The translations under genes were made by a program, and so were the position numbers. DNA of 64,000 nucleotides from positions 2,696,001 to 2,760,000 of the forward strand of contig NZ_CP045422.1 in the NCBI RefSeq assembly GCF_014926585.1, given 5' to 3'. A model generated the notes under the pieces. That model did no database searches. It was not told the origin of the DNA and saw nothing but the letters and a program-made list of their open reading frames with translations. This DNA comes from Devosia beringensis. Its GTDB lineage: Bacteria > Pseudomonadota > Alphaproteobacteria > Rhizobiales > Devosiaceae. Every line of letters starts with the position of its first letter. Within the stretch, counting starts at the first letter, position 1. Below are positions 8,194 through 16,477 of this stretch, piece after piece.

Positions 8194-8364
8194 GGTGGGC
8201 CTCATGGGGACTGGTTCGGTACAATAACGCACTAGAGCGGCATTGGTTCGGCTCAACAGGCCTGTCACATGGCTGGCATGCGGCTGCGGCTATTCTATGG
8301 GCGGCCTGATTGACGCATTGCTCGGAGGCCATCGTACCGAACGGCAAAGCGAGTTTACCGAGCC

Positions 8365-8517
8365 ATGCACCTGTTGCCCCTGCCTGGATTGAACAGACTG
8401 CCGCAATGGCTGGTGACGGTTTTGGTGGCGCTGGTGCTCAGCCTTCTGACCTTTGCCGCCTCGTTTGCCGAGGTACCCTATAGCGAATTCCAGCCCAGCG
8501 TTATCACGCAGCCCTGA
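8365..8517 (+). CDS. Small single-pass membrane protein of unknown function
   Basis: This is a 50-residue open frame. A short positive N-terminus (MHLLPLPGLNRLPQ) leads into one hydrophobic helix at about residues 15-34 and a polar tail rich in Ser and Pro. Only a weak GAG-like ribosome site is visible. It fills the space between otsB and the deaminase gene and ends 3 bases before the latter's stop. Codon use fits the neighbours, but so short a frame could be chance. Confidence 0.4.
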   Translation: MHLLPLPGLNRLPQWLVTVLVALVLSLLTFAASFAEVPYSEFQPSVITQP

Positions 8518-8520
8518 GCC

Positions 8521-9144
8521 TCAGGCCAGCGGAATGCCCTTGCTGCCCTTGTCCTTCTGATATACCGCCGAGGCTTCGGCGTAAAAGGCGCTGATATCGT
8601 CGAGCCGAGCCATCAGCGCTTCGCGATGAGCACGGTCGAGCGCGGCGATCATCTGGATCAGGTTATGGCTGGTCCAGAACTTGTTCACCCGGTTGTAGAG
8701 CGGCCGGTCCGGCGCGACGACGTCTGTACCGGGATCGGGAACGGCATAGACTTCCCTCAGGATGGCGATGTCGTGCGGGATGCCGAAGCTGTCGCGGGTG
8801 TCCTCGTAGCTGAACAGATAATAGAAATTGTCAAATCCGGCCCAGGTTATGCCCGACAGGCACAGCGAGCAGGGCTCGTGGGTGGCCAGGAATATGCAGT
8901 CCTTGGCCTCCGGCCGCTGGTCGGCGGGCAGTTCGTAGAAGCGCTTGATGGCGTGCATCTCGCCATGCCAGAGCGGGTTTTCCGTCTCGTTATTGGTCTC
9001 GGCGACCACCACCGACAGGTCGGACTTGCGCAGGATGGCGGCGCCGAACAGCTTGTTGCCGGTGCGGACACCCTGCTGCGTGCGGGCGGCAATGTCAGTC
9101 TGGATGACGTCGAACAGGCGAGAGATCAAATCAGCATTATCCAT
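8521..9144 (-). CDS. Nucleoside deaminase (cytidine/guanine deaminase superfamily)
   Basis: The product has 207 residues. The zinc site is HGEMHA near residue 65 (catalytic glutamate next to the histidine ligand) and PCSLC near 95, with the two cysteine ligands. It should therefore remove an amino group hydrolytically from a purine or pyrimidine base or nucleoside. The C-terminal 100 residues are longer than in classical guanine or cytidine deaminases and do not give away the substrate. I chose the ATG at 9144, because the upstream frame is arginine-rich read-through. It lies at the edge of the purine cluster, so a purine substrate is plausible. Confidence 0.8.
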   Translation of the reverse strand: MDNADLISRLFDVIQTDIAARTQQGVRTGNKLFGAAILRKSDLSVVVAETNNETENPLWHGEMHAIKRFYELPADQRPEAKDCIFLATHEPCSLCLSGITWAGFDNFYYLFSYEDTRDSFGIPHDIAILREVYAVPDPGTDVVAPDRPLYNRVNKFWTSHNLIQMIAALDRAHREALMARLDDISAFYAEASAVYQKDKGSKGIPLA

Positions 9145-9202
9145 GGTCGCCCCGTCACGTTTGGCGAAGCCTAACCATCGGCAGTGGCCTTGGAAAGGCC
9201 AA

Positions 9203-9979
9203 TCAGGGCTGACGCACCAGGCCGACCAGCGGCACCCCCGCCGCGTCGACGAGCTTGAGCGCATTGCCGGCCAGCTCGTAGCCGGCGGTGGCGTCCAGAG
9301 CGGCGAAGAAACGGCCTTCCTGTGCCATCACGGCCGGATCGCAGGCCATCCTGGTCCCCGCGATGGGCGAGAAGGTCAGGGGCGGACCGGCGAAATCGGC
9401 CTCGGTGAAATAGCTGTTGCAGCCGCCATTGCCGCCTACGCGCTGATCGCCAGCGATGGAGAGGGTGACCTTGCTCTGCGGCAGGATCGGATCGCCACCA
9501 ATGCTGGTGACCGTCCAGACGATATCGACCAGCGGATTGGGTGTTTCGGGTGGCGGCAGAATCTGCTCGGGCGCGGGGTGCGGCGGCGGCGGCGTGAAGG
9601 CGAGCAGAATTTGCGTGCCGGTCTGGCCGCCTGATTCAGCCCCGATGGGCTGCCAATTGCGGAAAAGGGTCTGGCCCTGGGCGCGGATTTCGGCGATCAG
9701 CCCATAGGCGCCGGTCGGCCTGACGACCGAGCTGCGCACGTTGAGCGTATAGTGCAGGGGCACTTGCGACCGAGCAGGCAGAGCGGCGGCCGCGCTGGCG
9801 ATCGGGACCTGATCGGGCAGGCTGACAAGGGTGACCCAGAGCTCGGCATTGGCGGGCAGCGCCATCCGCTCGCGATAGCTCACCTGGCCGGTAAAGCTGA
9901 GATCGGCGGCAAAGGCGGGGGTAGCCACTACAAGCGCCAGAAGCGCCAGCACAGCGCCCTTGATGGTTCGCACAAGCAT
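9203..9979 (-). CDS. Secreted YbaY/META-domain protein
   Basis: The product has 258 residues. Residues 1-24 are a Sec signal peptide (ends TPAFAA). An N-terminal beta-rich domain of about 110 residues resembles the YbaY type-III secretion pilotin-like domain. A proline-rich linker (TPPPPHPAPEQILPPPE near 130-146) leads to a C-terminal META (HslJ-like) domain with the hallmark NGGCNSYF near 185 and a second cysteine at GTRMACD. Proteins with this pair are envelope proteins of unknown function, some linked to antibiotic or heat tolerance. The upstream region has a TCCTC (GAGGA) ribosome site. No clear link to purine use is visible. Confidence 0.72.
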   Translation of the reverse strand: MLVRTIKGAVLALLALVVATPAFAADLSFTGQVSYRERMALPANAELWVTLVSLPDQVPIASAAAALPARSQVPLHYTLNVRSSVVRPTGAYGLIAEIRAQGQTLFRNWQPIGAESGGQTGTQILLAFTPPPPHPAPEQILPPPETPNPLVDIVWTVTSIGGDPILPQSKVTLSIAGDQRVGGNGGCNSYFTEADFAGPPLTFSPIAGTRMACDPAVMAQEGRFFAALDATAGYELAGNALKLVDAAGVPLVGLVRQP

Positions 9980-10053
9980 GATGTCCTCCTCTTTGCCGAG
10001 GAGATTACCGGAGCGCCGTCCTTGTTTCGAGCCCGGCACGACGAAATGTTGCT

Positions 10054-10542
10054 TCAGGCCATTACGATCGGGGGCGTGTCGAAATGATATTCCTCAAGGT
10101 TGTTGCCGTCGCCGCCGCGATCGACCACCAGAAAATCGCTCTCGGCCTGCAGTGGGGTCAGCACGCCATGCCAGGTGTTCATGGCGATGTTGACGCCCTG
10201 GCCGGGGGCCGGGCGGAAGGCGCGAATGCGGGCGGGGGTGCCGCCATCATCTTCGGCGACGATGACCAGCCAGGGATTGGTCGAGAGCGGATAGAAGGCC
10301 TGACTGCCCAGGGGATGGCGCTCGACCAGGGGCAAGCTCAGGGGCAGTGCATAGGGCTGGCCGCGGAACAGCGAGAGCAGCGGCCGCGCATGCACGCCGC
10401 CCAGCTCGATGCGGGCCAGATCGTGATAGCGCTCGGTCATGCCATTGTTGATGGGGTAGTGGGTGGCACCGGCCAGTTCGATGACCTGGCCAAAAGGGGC
10501 GAAGGCCTCGGCGCTCAGTGGCTCGATGACAATGGTGCTCAT
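10054..10542 (-). CDS. allA: Ureidoglycolate lyase
   Basis: The product has 162 residues and splits ureidoglycolate into glyoxylate and urea, the last step of allantoin breakdown. It has the N-terminal IEPLSAEAFAPFGQVIE and YPINNGMTERYHDL typical of AllA, and a cupin-like fold with the WHGVLTPL segment near 133. Its start ATG overlaps the allE stop (ATGA), so the two last steps are coupled. An open frame extends 34 codons upstream, inside allE, and is not likely to be translated. Confidence 0.93.
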   Translation of the reverse strand: MSTIVIEPLSAEAFAPFGQVIELAGATHYPINNGMTERYHDLARIELGGVHARPLLSLFRGQPYALPLSLPLVERHPLGSQAFYPLSTNPWLVIVAEDDGGTPARIRAFRPAPGQGVNIAMNTWHGVLTPLQAESDFLVVDRGGDGNNLEEYHFDTPPIVMA

Positions 10543-11363
10543 CACAGGCCCAGCTTCATGTGGCGATTGACGTCCTTGTAGAGCAGGTAGCGGAAGCGAC
10601 CGGGGCCGGCATAGCAGGCCTGGGGACAGAAGGCGCGCAGCCACATGAAATCGCCGGCCTCGACCTCGACCCAGTCGCGGTTGAGGCGATAGACCGCCTT
10701 GCCCTCAAGGACATAGAGACCATGCTCCATGACATGGGTTTCCTCGAAGGGAATGACCGCGCCGGGCTCAAGGGTGACGATATTGACATGCATGTCGTGG
10801 CGCAGGTCGGTGGGATCGACGAAGCGGGTCGTGCCCCAGGTGTTGCCGGTGCCAGGCATCCAGATGATCGGCTCGTCGTTCTCATTGGCGACGAAGGCGG
10901 TGGGCATGGCAATGCCGTCGGCGGCTTCATAGCGCTTGCGCACCCAGTGAAAGCGGACCGGTTCGGTGCTCTTGTTGAAGAGCGTCCAGGCGCAGCCGGG
11001 GGGCAGAAAGGCGTAGCCGCCGGGCTTGAGCAGGTGCGTCTTGCCGTCGACGGTCAAGGTGACCTGGCCGGCTACGACAAAGAGCACACCCTCGGCCTCA
11101 CGGTTCGGCTCGGGCTGGGTGCTACCGCCGCCGGGAAAGACTTCCATGATGTATTGCGAGAAGGTCTCCGAAAAGCCGGACATCGGCCGGGCGATCACCC
11201 AGGCGCGCGTATCGGCCCAGTGCGGCAGGTAGCTGGTGACGATGTCGCGCATCACGCCATGGGGGATGACGGCATAGGCCTCGGTGAAGACGGCGCGACC
11301 GGTATGCAGCGCGGTTTGCGGCGGCAGGCCGCCGCTGGGCGAGGCGTAGGTTGGATCTGGCAT
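10542..11363 (-). CDS. allE: (S)-ureidoglycine aminohydrolase, bicupin
   Basis: The product has 273 residues in two cupin domains (about 45-135 and 180-265). It hydrolyses S-ureidoglycine to S-ureidoglycolate and ammonia. The second cupin has the metal-binding pattern FEETHVMEHGLYVLEG near 215. The N-terminal segment PHGVMRDIVTSYLP is typical of YlbA/AllE. It is transcribed before allA with a 4-base overlap. It needs ureidoglycine from allantoate amidohydrolase, which is not encoded in this window. Confidence 0.93.
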   Translation of the reverse strand: MPDPTYASPSGGLPPQTALHTGRAVFTEAYAVIPHGVMRDIVTSYLPHWADTRAWVIARPMSGFSETFSQYIMEVFPGGGSTQPEPNREAEGVLFVVAGQVTLTVDGKTHLLKPGGYAFLPPGCAWTLFNKSTEPVRFHWVRKRYEAADGIAMPTAFVANENDEPIIWMPGTGNTWGTTRFVDPTDLRHDMHVNIVTLEPGAVIPFEETHVMEHGLYVLEGKAVYRLNRDWVEVEAGDFMWLRAFCPQACYAGPGRFRYLLYKDVNRHMKLGL

Positions 11364-11418
11364 GGGGTCCCGGGCGGTTGGTGCTCAACACAAAACTGGC
11401 AGGTATCGCGCGCGGTGG

Positions 11419-12105
11419 CTAGGCCGTGCGGCGCAGATCGCTGGTGATGGTGCCGGCGGCGGCGACCTCGGCCTCATGGCTGGGCTCGCGCCAAGTTTCG
11501 TTCAACGCCGCATTGTACCAATCCTGCATGGAAGGCAGTGCCAGCAGCCGCGCCGCATAGGCGGCGGCGGGCGGGCTCAGCGTCAGACCATAGGTCTGCA
11601 GGCGCAGCGCCACCGGGGCGTAGAAGGCGTCGGCGGCGGTGAAGCTTGCGCCGGTCAGGAATGGACCGCCGAAGCGGGCAAGGCCTTCGCACCAGATTTC
11701 ATCAATGCGGTCGAGATCGGCCTGCAAAGCCGGGGTGACGGCGCGCAGGGTGATGCGCAGGCCGCAATTCATGCCGCAGGCATTGCGCAGCGTGGCAAAG
11801 CCGGCATGCATTTCGGCGCTGATGGCGCGGGCAAAGGCGCGCGCCGCTCTGTCGGCGGGCCAGACCTGGGGATGGCTCTCGGCGACATATTCCGCAATGG
11901 CCAGTGAATCCCAGACCTTGATGTCGCCATCGACCAGCAGCGGCACGCGGCCGGTGGGCGAAAAGGCGCGGAAGGCGTCGTGGCTGCCATGGGGGATGAA
12001 GGGCTCGAGCCGTTCGGTGAAGGGGATGCCGAGCTGGCGCAGCAGCAACCAGGGCCGCAGCGACCAAGACGAGTAGTTCTTGTTGCCGATGATGAGCGTG
12101 AACAT
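11419..12105 (-). CDS. Glutathione S-transferase family protein
   Basis: The product has 228 residues. The N-terminal thioredoxin-like domain begins FTLIIGNKNYSSWSLRPWL, with the SSW cluster in the place of the catalytic Ser, and contains GRVPLLVDGD with the cis-proline near 54. The C-terminal helical domain follows from about 85. GGAGG lies 6 bases before the chosen ATG, while the longer open frame upstream has none. The substrate is unknown. Some relatives sit in ring-cleavage or purine operons, so a detoxification role is only a guess. Confidence 0.85.
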   Translation of the reverse strand: MFTLIIGNKNYSSWSLRPWLLLRQLGIPFTERLEPFIPHGSHDAFRAFSPTGRVPLLVDGDIKVWDSLAIAEYVAESHPQVWPADRAARAFARAISAEMHAGFATLRNACGMNCGLRITLRAVTPALQADLDRIDEIWCEGLARFGGPFLTGASFTAADAFYAPVALRLQTYGLTLSPPAAAYAARLLALPSMQDWYNAALNETWREPSHEAEVAAAGTITSDLRRTA

Positions 12106-12391
12106 GGACGGACCTCCAAAGATAATTGGAGTTAGCCTGCGGCCTTGCCGGGTGCAAGCGGCCGGCTTTACCCCCGCGCAAAATGGGTTCGGCTGATCCG
12201 ACAACGCAGACGCGCTGGGCTCGGTGCGGGCGATGACCGCGTTTGAAAAAAATATTGATAAATCAACGCGGTATGGTTTTGGTGCCTTCTTGTGGTGGTG
12301 GATTGCATCGCCAGATAGGGACCCCGGCCTGTGGCAGGTTCTCCTCCGGAGCCAGCCATGCAGGCCGCCTATCTCTGGAAAGACCAAGACT

Positions 12392-13024
12392 ATGCTGCTT
12401 GAGAAGCTGAACTGGCGCTATGCCACCAAGAAAATGGATCCTGCCAAGCCTGTCGCCGCCGACAAGGTGGAGCGCATCCTGGAAGCCGCGCGCCTGGCGC
12501 CGACCTCCAGCGGGCTGCAGCCCTTCCAGGTGATCGCGGTGAGCAGTCCCGAAGTGCGGGCGCAGCTGCGCGCCGCCGCCTTTGACCAGGCCCAGCTGAC
12601 CGACGGCTCCCATGTGCTGGTCTTTGCCGCCTGGGACAATTACACCGAAGCGCGCATCGACAATGTGCTGGCGCTGACCATTGCCGAACGCGGCGGCAGC
12701 AGCGACACGCTGGACGCCTATTATACGCGCCTCAAGGGCATGTATCTGCCGCGCGAAGCCGCGAGCAATTTCGAACACGCCGCCCGCCAAGCCTATATCG
12801 GCTTTGGCATGTCGATCGCCCAGGCGGCCTTTGAAGGCGTGGACGCTACGCCGATGGAAGGTTTCGACCCGGCCCAGTTTGACGATATCCTTGGTCTGAA
12901 GGCCCAGGGTCTGCGCTCGGTCTGCGTATTGGCGCTCGGCTACCGCGCCAGCGCGGGCGACTGGTTGCAGGGGCTCAAGAAGGTGCGTCGGTCGACCGCC
13001 GACTTTGTGACCGAGATCGCCTGA
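12392..13024 (+). CDS. NAD(P)H-dependent nitroreductase-family oxidoreductase
   Basis: The product has 210 residues and the FMN-dependent NfsB-type fold. It has KLNWRYATKKMD at the start, APTSSGLQPFQ near 36 (flavin contacts) and GFGMSIAQAAFEGVDATPMEG near 133-153. The C-terminal segment is GLRSVCVLALGYR. Such enzymes reduce nitro compounds or quinones with NAD(P)H, and the physiological substrate is not evident. It faces away from the glutathione transferase across a 286-base intergenic region, so the pair may share control. A hairpin terminator follows. Confidence 0.88.
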   Translation: MLLEKLNWRYATKKMDPAKPVAADKVERILEAARLAPTSSGLQPFQVIAVSSPEVRAQLRAAAFDQAQLTDGSHVLVFAAWDNYTEARIDNVLALTIAERGGSSDTLDAYYTRLKGMYLPREAASNFEHAARQAYIGFGMSIAQAAFEGVDATPMEGFDPAQFDDILGLKAQGLRSVCVLALGYRASAGDWLQGLKKVRRSTADFVTEIA

Positions 13025-13051
13025 GCGCCCCGGCGCTGCCGACGCGATTGG

Positions 13052-13076
13052 TGCACGGCCCTTACCGGGCCGTGCA
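13052..13076. terminator. Bidirectional terminator hairpin between convergent genes
   Basis: The perfect 10-base arms TGCACGGCCC / GGGCCGTGCA flank a TTACC loop between the nitroreductase and the PuuE-UraD gene. No U-run follows on either strand. Confidence 0.65.
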
Positions 13077-13080
13077 TGCT

Positions 13081-14496
13081 TCAGGGCAACAAGGCCTTGA
13101 GGCGCAGCAGGGCGATGCGCTCGACCTGGGCGCAGGCGGTGGCGAATTCAGCTTCGGCGCTGTTCTGCAGCCTGGCTTCGAAGGCCTCGAGGATTGTGGC
13201 CTTGGTATTGTCGCGCACGGCGATGATGAAGGGGAAGCCGAACTTGTCGACATAGGCGGTGTTGAGCATGGTGAAGCGCTGCCGCTCGCCATCGGTCAGC
13301 GCATCAAGACCCACCGAGGCCTGTTCGGCGGTGGATTCAGCGGTGAGCCGGGCCGCGGCGGCGAGTTTTCCGGCGAGGTCGGGATGGGCGCGCAAGACAC
13401 CCAGGCGTTCCTCGGGGCCAGCCATGCGGAACTGGCAGCGCAGCGCGAAATGCAGGCCGATGGCGGTGTCGTTGACCGGGGCCAGTTCGCCCTCCCAGGC
13501 GCGCTCGGCGATCCAGGGCGAATGCTCGAAGATGGAGCCATAGCGGGCGACGAAATCGGCCTTGTCGAGCTGGGAGGGGATGACCTCGGGCGCAATATAG
13601 GGATGTTCAGCCGCCCAGTGCTCGGCGATGGCGAGGCGGGTGGGGATCCAGACCTTGTCGAAGGTGAGGATATAATCGACGAATTTCTTGAGACCCTGGA
13701 AGCGGCCGGGCTGGCCGACAAGCCGGCAATGCAGGCCCAGCGACATCATCTTGGGGCTGCCGGCCTCGCCTTCGGCATAGAGGCAGTCAAAGCTGTCCTT
13801 GAGAAACTGGAAATATTCCTCGCCATTGTCAAAGCCTGGGGCGGTGACGAAGCGCATGTCATTGGCGCTGAGCGTATAGGGAATGATCAGCTGTGGCTTG
13901 CCCTGGTGGACGCGCCAATAGGGCAGGTCATCGTCATAGGTGTCGGAAATATAGGCAAAGCCGCCGGTCTCGGCGACGAGGTCAATGGTGTTGAGGCTGG
14001 AGCGGCCGGTGTACCAGCCGCGCGGGGGCGCGCCGGTGGCGATGGTGTGGAGGCGAATGGCCTCGGCGATCTGGGCGCGCTCCTCGTCGGGCGGCATGTC
14101 CTTGTGCTGCACCCATTTGAGGCCATGGCTGGCGATTTCCCAGCCGGCCTCCTGCATGGCCGCCAGCTGGGTCGGGGCGCGCATCAGCGCGGTGGCGACG
14201 CCATAGACAGTCACCGGCAGATTGGCCTCGGTGAACAGGCGGTGCAGCCGCCAGAAGCCGGCGCGGGCGCCATATTCATACATGCTCTCGACATTGGCGT
14301 GGCGCTGGCCGGGCCAGGGTGCGGCGCCAATGACATCGGCGAGGAAAGCCTCGGAGGCGGCGTCGCCATGCAGGATGTTGTTCTCCCCGCCTTCCTCGTA
14401 ATTGAGCACGAACTGCACGGCGACATGGGCGCCGCCAGGCCAATTGGCGTGAGGCGGGGTGGGGCCGTGGCCGTGCATGTCGCGGGGGTAACGCAT
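13081..14496 (-). CDS. Allantoinase (PuuE) fused to OHCU decarboxylase (UraD)
   Basis: The product has 471 residues in two enzymes. Residues 1 to about 300 form a polysaccharide-deacetylase-fold allantoinase PuuE (starts RYPRDMHGHGPTPPHANWPGG; ASHGLKWVQHKDM near 125). Residues from about 312 form the OHCU decarboxylase, with FEHSPWIAERAW (catalytic histidine) and LRAHPDLAGK. One chain would therefore make S-allantoin from OHCU and open its ring to allantoate. The two enzymes are usually separate, though fusions are known in Proteobacteria. It is transcribed away from uraH, which makes its substrate. The chosen ATG gives the conserved PuuE start. Confidence 0.92.
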   Translation of the reverse strand: MRYPRDMHGHGPTPPHANWPGGAHVAVQFVLNYEEGGENNILHGDAASEAFLADVIGAAPWPGQRHANVESMYEYGARAGFWRLHRLFTEANLPVTVYGVATALMRAPTQLAAMQEAGWEIASHGLKWVQHKDMPPDEERAQIAEAIRLHTIATGAPPRGWYTGRSSLNTIDLVAETGGFAYISDTYDDDLPYWRVHQGKPQLIIPYTLSANDMRFVTAPGFDNGEEYFQFLKDSFDCLYAEGEAGSPKMMSLGLHCRLVGQPGRFQGLKKFVDYILTFDKVWIPTRLAIAEHWAAEHPYIAPEVIPSQLDKADFVARYGSIFEHSPWIAERAWEGELAPVNDTAIGLHFALRCQFRMAGPEERLGVLRAHPDLAGKLAAAARLTAESTAEQASVGLDALTDGERQRFTMLNTAYVDKFGFPFIIAVRDNTKATILEAFEARLQNSAEAEFATACAQVERIALLRLKALLP

Positions 14497-14650
14497 GGAT
14501 GAAGACTCTTTGAGCTGGTACTGGATGATAGTATGGCCCTGACGGCCGCAATCAAGATGCACAAAAATGGACCAGATGGTAAAATATGGGCATTGCGGAT
14601 CAGCGTTGATGCGCTAGTCTGAGGCCGGGGAAGACCAATGGAGCAGACTT
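14497..14650. promoter_or_regulatory. Divergent promoter region between puuE-uraD and uraH-xdhABC
   Basis: This 154-base AT-richer gap starts two divergent purine transcription units. A possible sigma-70 promoter for uraH is TTGAGC (14510-14515), 16 bases, then TATGGC (14532-14537). Two similar blocks, GGATGATAGTATGG (14523-14536) and AGATGGTAAAATATGG (about 14574-14589), could be a repeated operator. This is the most likely control hub of the cluster. The individual elements are weak. Confidence 0.4.
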
Positions 14651-15007
14651 ATGGCGGGTAGTGGACGCCTCACCACGCATGTGCTGGACACGATGCACGG
14701 CACGCCGGCGCGCGGCATGCGGATCGAATTGCTGTTCGTGCATGGCGACCATAATCACCATATTGCCGACAGCTATACCAATGCGGACGGTCGGGTCGAC
14801 GCGCCGCTGCTCGACGAGCAGCAGTTCCAGCATGGCGAGTTCGAGATCCATTTCCACGTCGGGCAATATTTCGAGCGGCTGGGGGTCGAACTGGCCAATC
14901 CGTTCCTCGACGTGGTGCCGGTCCGCTTCACCATCAGCGAAGACAAGCATTACCATGTGCCCCTGCTGGTCAGCCCCTTTGCCTATTCCACCTATCGGGG
15001 CAGCTGA
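14651..15007 (+). CDS. uraH: 5-hydroxyisourate hydrolase (transthyretin-like)
   Basis: The product has 118 residues and hydrolyses 5-hydroxyisourate (made by PuuD) to OHCU. It has the family hallmarks: LTTHVLDTMHG at the N-terminus with a catalytic histidine, and the C-terminal tetrapeptide YRGS. FHVGQYF near residue 75 supplies another active-site segment. It leads the uraH-xdhABC operon and lies 3 bases before xdhA. It is divergent from the gene for the next two steps. Confidence 0.95.
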   Translation: MAGSGRLTTHVLDTMHGTPARGMRIELLFVHGDHNHHIADSYTNADGRVDAPLLDEQQFQHGEFEIHFHVGQYFERLGVELANPFLDVVPVRFTISEDKHYHVPLLVSPFAYSTYRGS

Positions 15008-15010
15008 GGC

Positions 15011-16477
15011 ATGACCGTGGTTTCAAACGCCATCCGCTTCATTCTCAATGGCGAGGCGATCAGCCTGACCGACGTGAAGCCGGACACGACGCTGCTCGAC
15101 TGGCTGCGGCTGGAGCGGCGGCTGCGCGGTTCCAAGGAAGGCTGCGCCGAGGGCGATTGCGGCGCCTGTACCGTGCTGGTCGGGCGGCTGATGGGCGACG
15201 AAATCATCTATGACTCCGTGACGGCCTGCATCCGTTTCGTGGGCAGCCTGCACGGCACCCATGTGGTCACCATCGAGCATCTGCGCGGCGAGAACGGCAA
15301 TCTGCACCCGGTGCAGCAGGCGATGGTGGATCACCATGGCAGCCAGTGCGGCTTCTGCACGCCGGGTTTTGTGATGAGCCTTTATGGCCTGTGGATGCGC
15401 AATCCCGACCCGAGCCAGGGCGCCATCGAAAAGGCGCTGCAGGGCAATCTCTGCCGCTGCACTGGCTATGCGCCGATCATCCGCGCGGGCAAGGCAATGT
15501 CGACCTACGGTCTGCCGCAGGGCGATCCGCTCTGGGCCGAGCGCATTGCGCTCAAGGAACAGATCAAGGCGATCCATGACGGCAGCCGCGTCGAGATCGG
15601 TGAAGGCGTCGGGCGGATCATCGTGCCGGCGAGCCTCGACGATTTTGCCGAGATCTATGCGGAAAATCCCGAGGCGACTATCGTGGCCGGCTCGACCGAT
15701 GTCGGGCTCTGGGTCACCAAGTTCATGCGCGCCATCGGGCCGGTGATCTTTATCGGCCAGCTACAGGAATTGCGGGCCATTGCCGACAATGCCAGCGAAG
15801 TGCGGTTCTATGCCGGGGTCAGCTATTCGCAGGCGCAGCCCGTGCTGGAAGAGCACTTCCCGGGCATGGCCGAATTGTGGGATCGCGTCGCCGGCGAGCA
15901 GGTGCGCAATATGGGCACGATCGGCGGCAATATCGCCAATGGGTCGCCGATCGGCGATACGCCGCCGCCCTTCATCGCGCTGGGCGCCAGGCTGACGCTG
16001 CGGCGCGGCGCGCATCGGCGCGAGATCAAGCTCGAAGACTATTTCCTGGCCTATGGCCAGCAGGACCGCCAGCCCGGCGAATTTGTCGAAAGCGTCACCG
16101 TGCCGCTGCTGCCGGCGGGCGAGAAGTTTGCCGTCTACAAGCTGTCCAAGCGGCGCGAGGAGGACATCTCCACCCTATGCGGCGCCTTCCGGGTGTTTGT
16201 CAGCGATGCCGGCACGGTGGGCATGGCCCGCATCGCCTTTGGCGGCATGGCGGCAACGCCCAAGCGCGCCAAGGCCGTCGAGGCGGCGCTGGTTGGCAAG
16301 CCTTGGACGCAGGCGACCATCGATGCCGCCGTGGTGGCCTTTGCTGAAGACTATCAGCCGATTTCCGATATGCGGGCCAGTGCCGAATACCGGCTGCTGA
16401 GCGCGCAGAACATGTTGCAGCGCTTCTTCCTCGAGACCACCGGCCATGGCCAAAGGTTGCGGCGGGAGGTGGCATGA
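15011..16477 (+). CDS. xdhA: Xanthine dehydrogenase small subunit (2Fe-2S and FAD)
   Basis: The product has 488 residues. The N-terminal plant-type ferredoxin domain has CAEGDCGAC near 43-51. The second 2Fe-2S domain has CGFCTPGF near 110 and CRCTGY near 148. An FAD domain from about 195 includes AGSTDVGLWVTK and GTIGGNIANGSPIGD. With XdhB it oxidises hypoxanthine and xanthine to urate and passes electrons to NAD. Both cluster ligand sets are complete. The stop overlaps the xdhB start by 4 bases. Confidence 0.96.
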   Translation: MTVVSNAIRFILNGEAISLTDVKPDTTLLDWLRLERRLRGSKEGCAEGDCGACTVLVGRLMGDEIIYDSVTACIRFVGSLHGTHVVTIEHLRGENGNLHPVQQAMVDHHGSQCGFCTPGFVMSLYGLWMRNPDPSQGAIEKALQGNLCRCTGYAPIIRAGKAMSTYGLPQGDPLWAERIALKEQIKAIHDGSRVEIGEGVGRIIVPASLDDFAEIYAENPEATIVAGSTDVGLWVTKFMRAIGPVIFIGQLQELRAIADNASEVRFYAGVSYSQAQPVLEEHFPGMAELWDRVAGEQVRNMGTIGGNIANGSPIGDTPPPFIALGARLTLRRGAHRREIKLEDYFLAYGQQDRQPGEFVESVTVPLLPAGEKFAVYKLSKRREEDISTLCGAFRVFVSDAGTVGMARIAFGGMAATPKRAKAVEAALVGKPWTQATIDAAVVAFAEDYQPISDMRASAEYRLLSAQNMLQRFFLETTGHGQRLRREVA

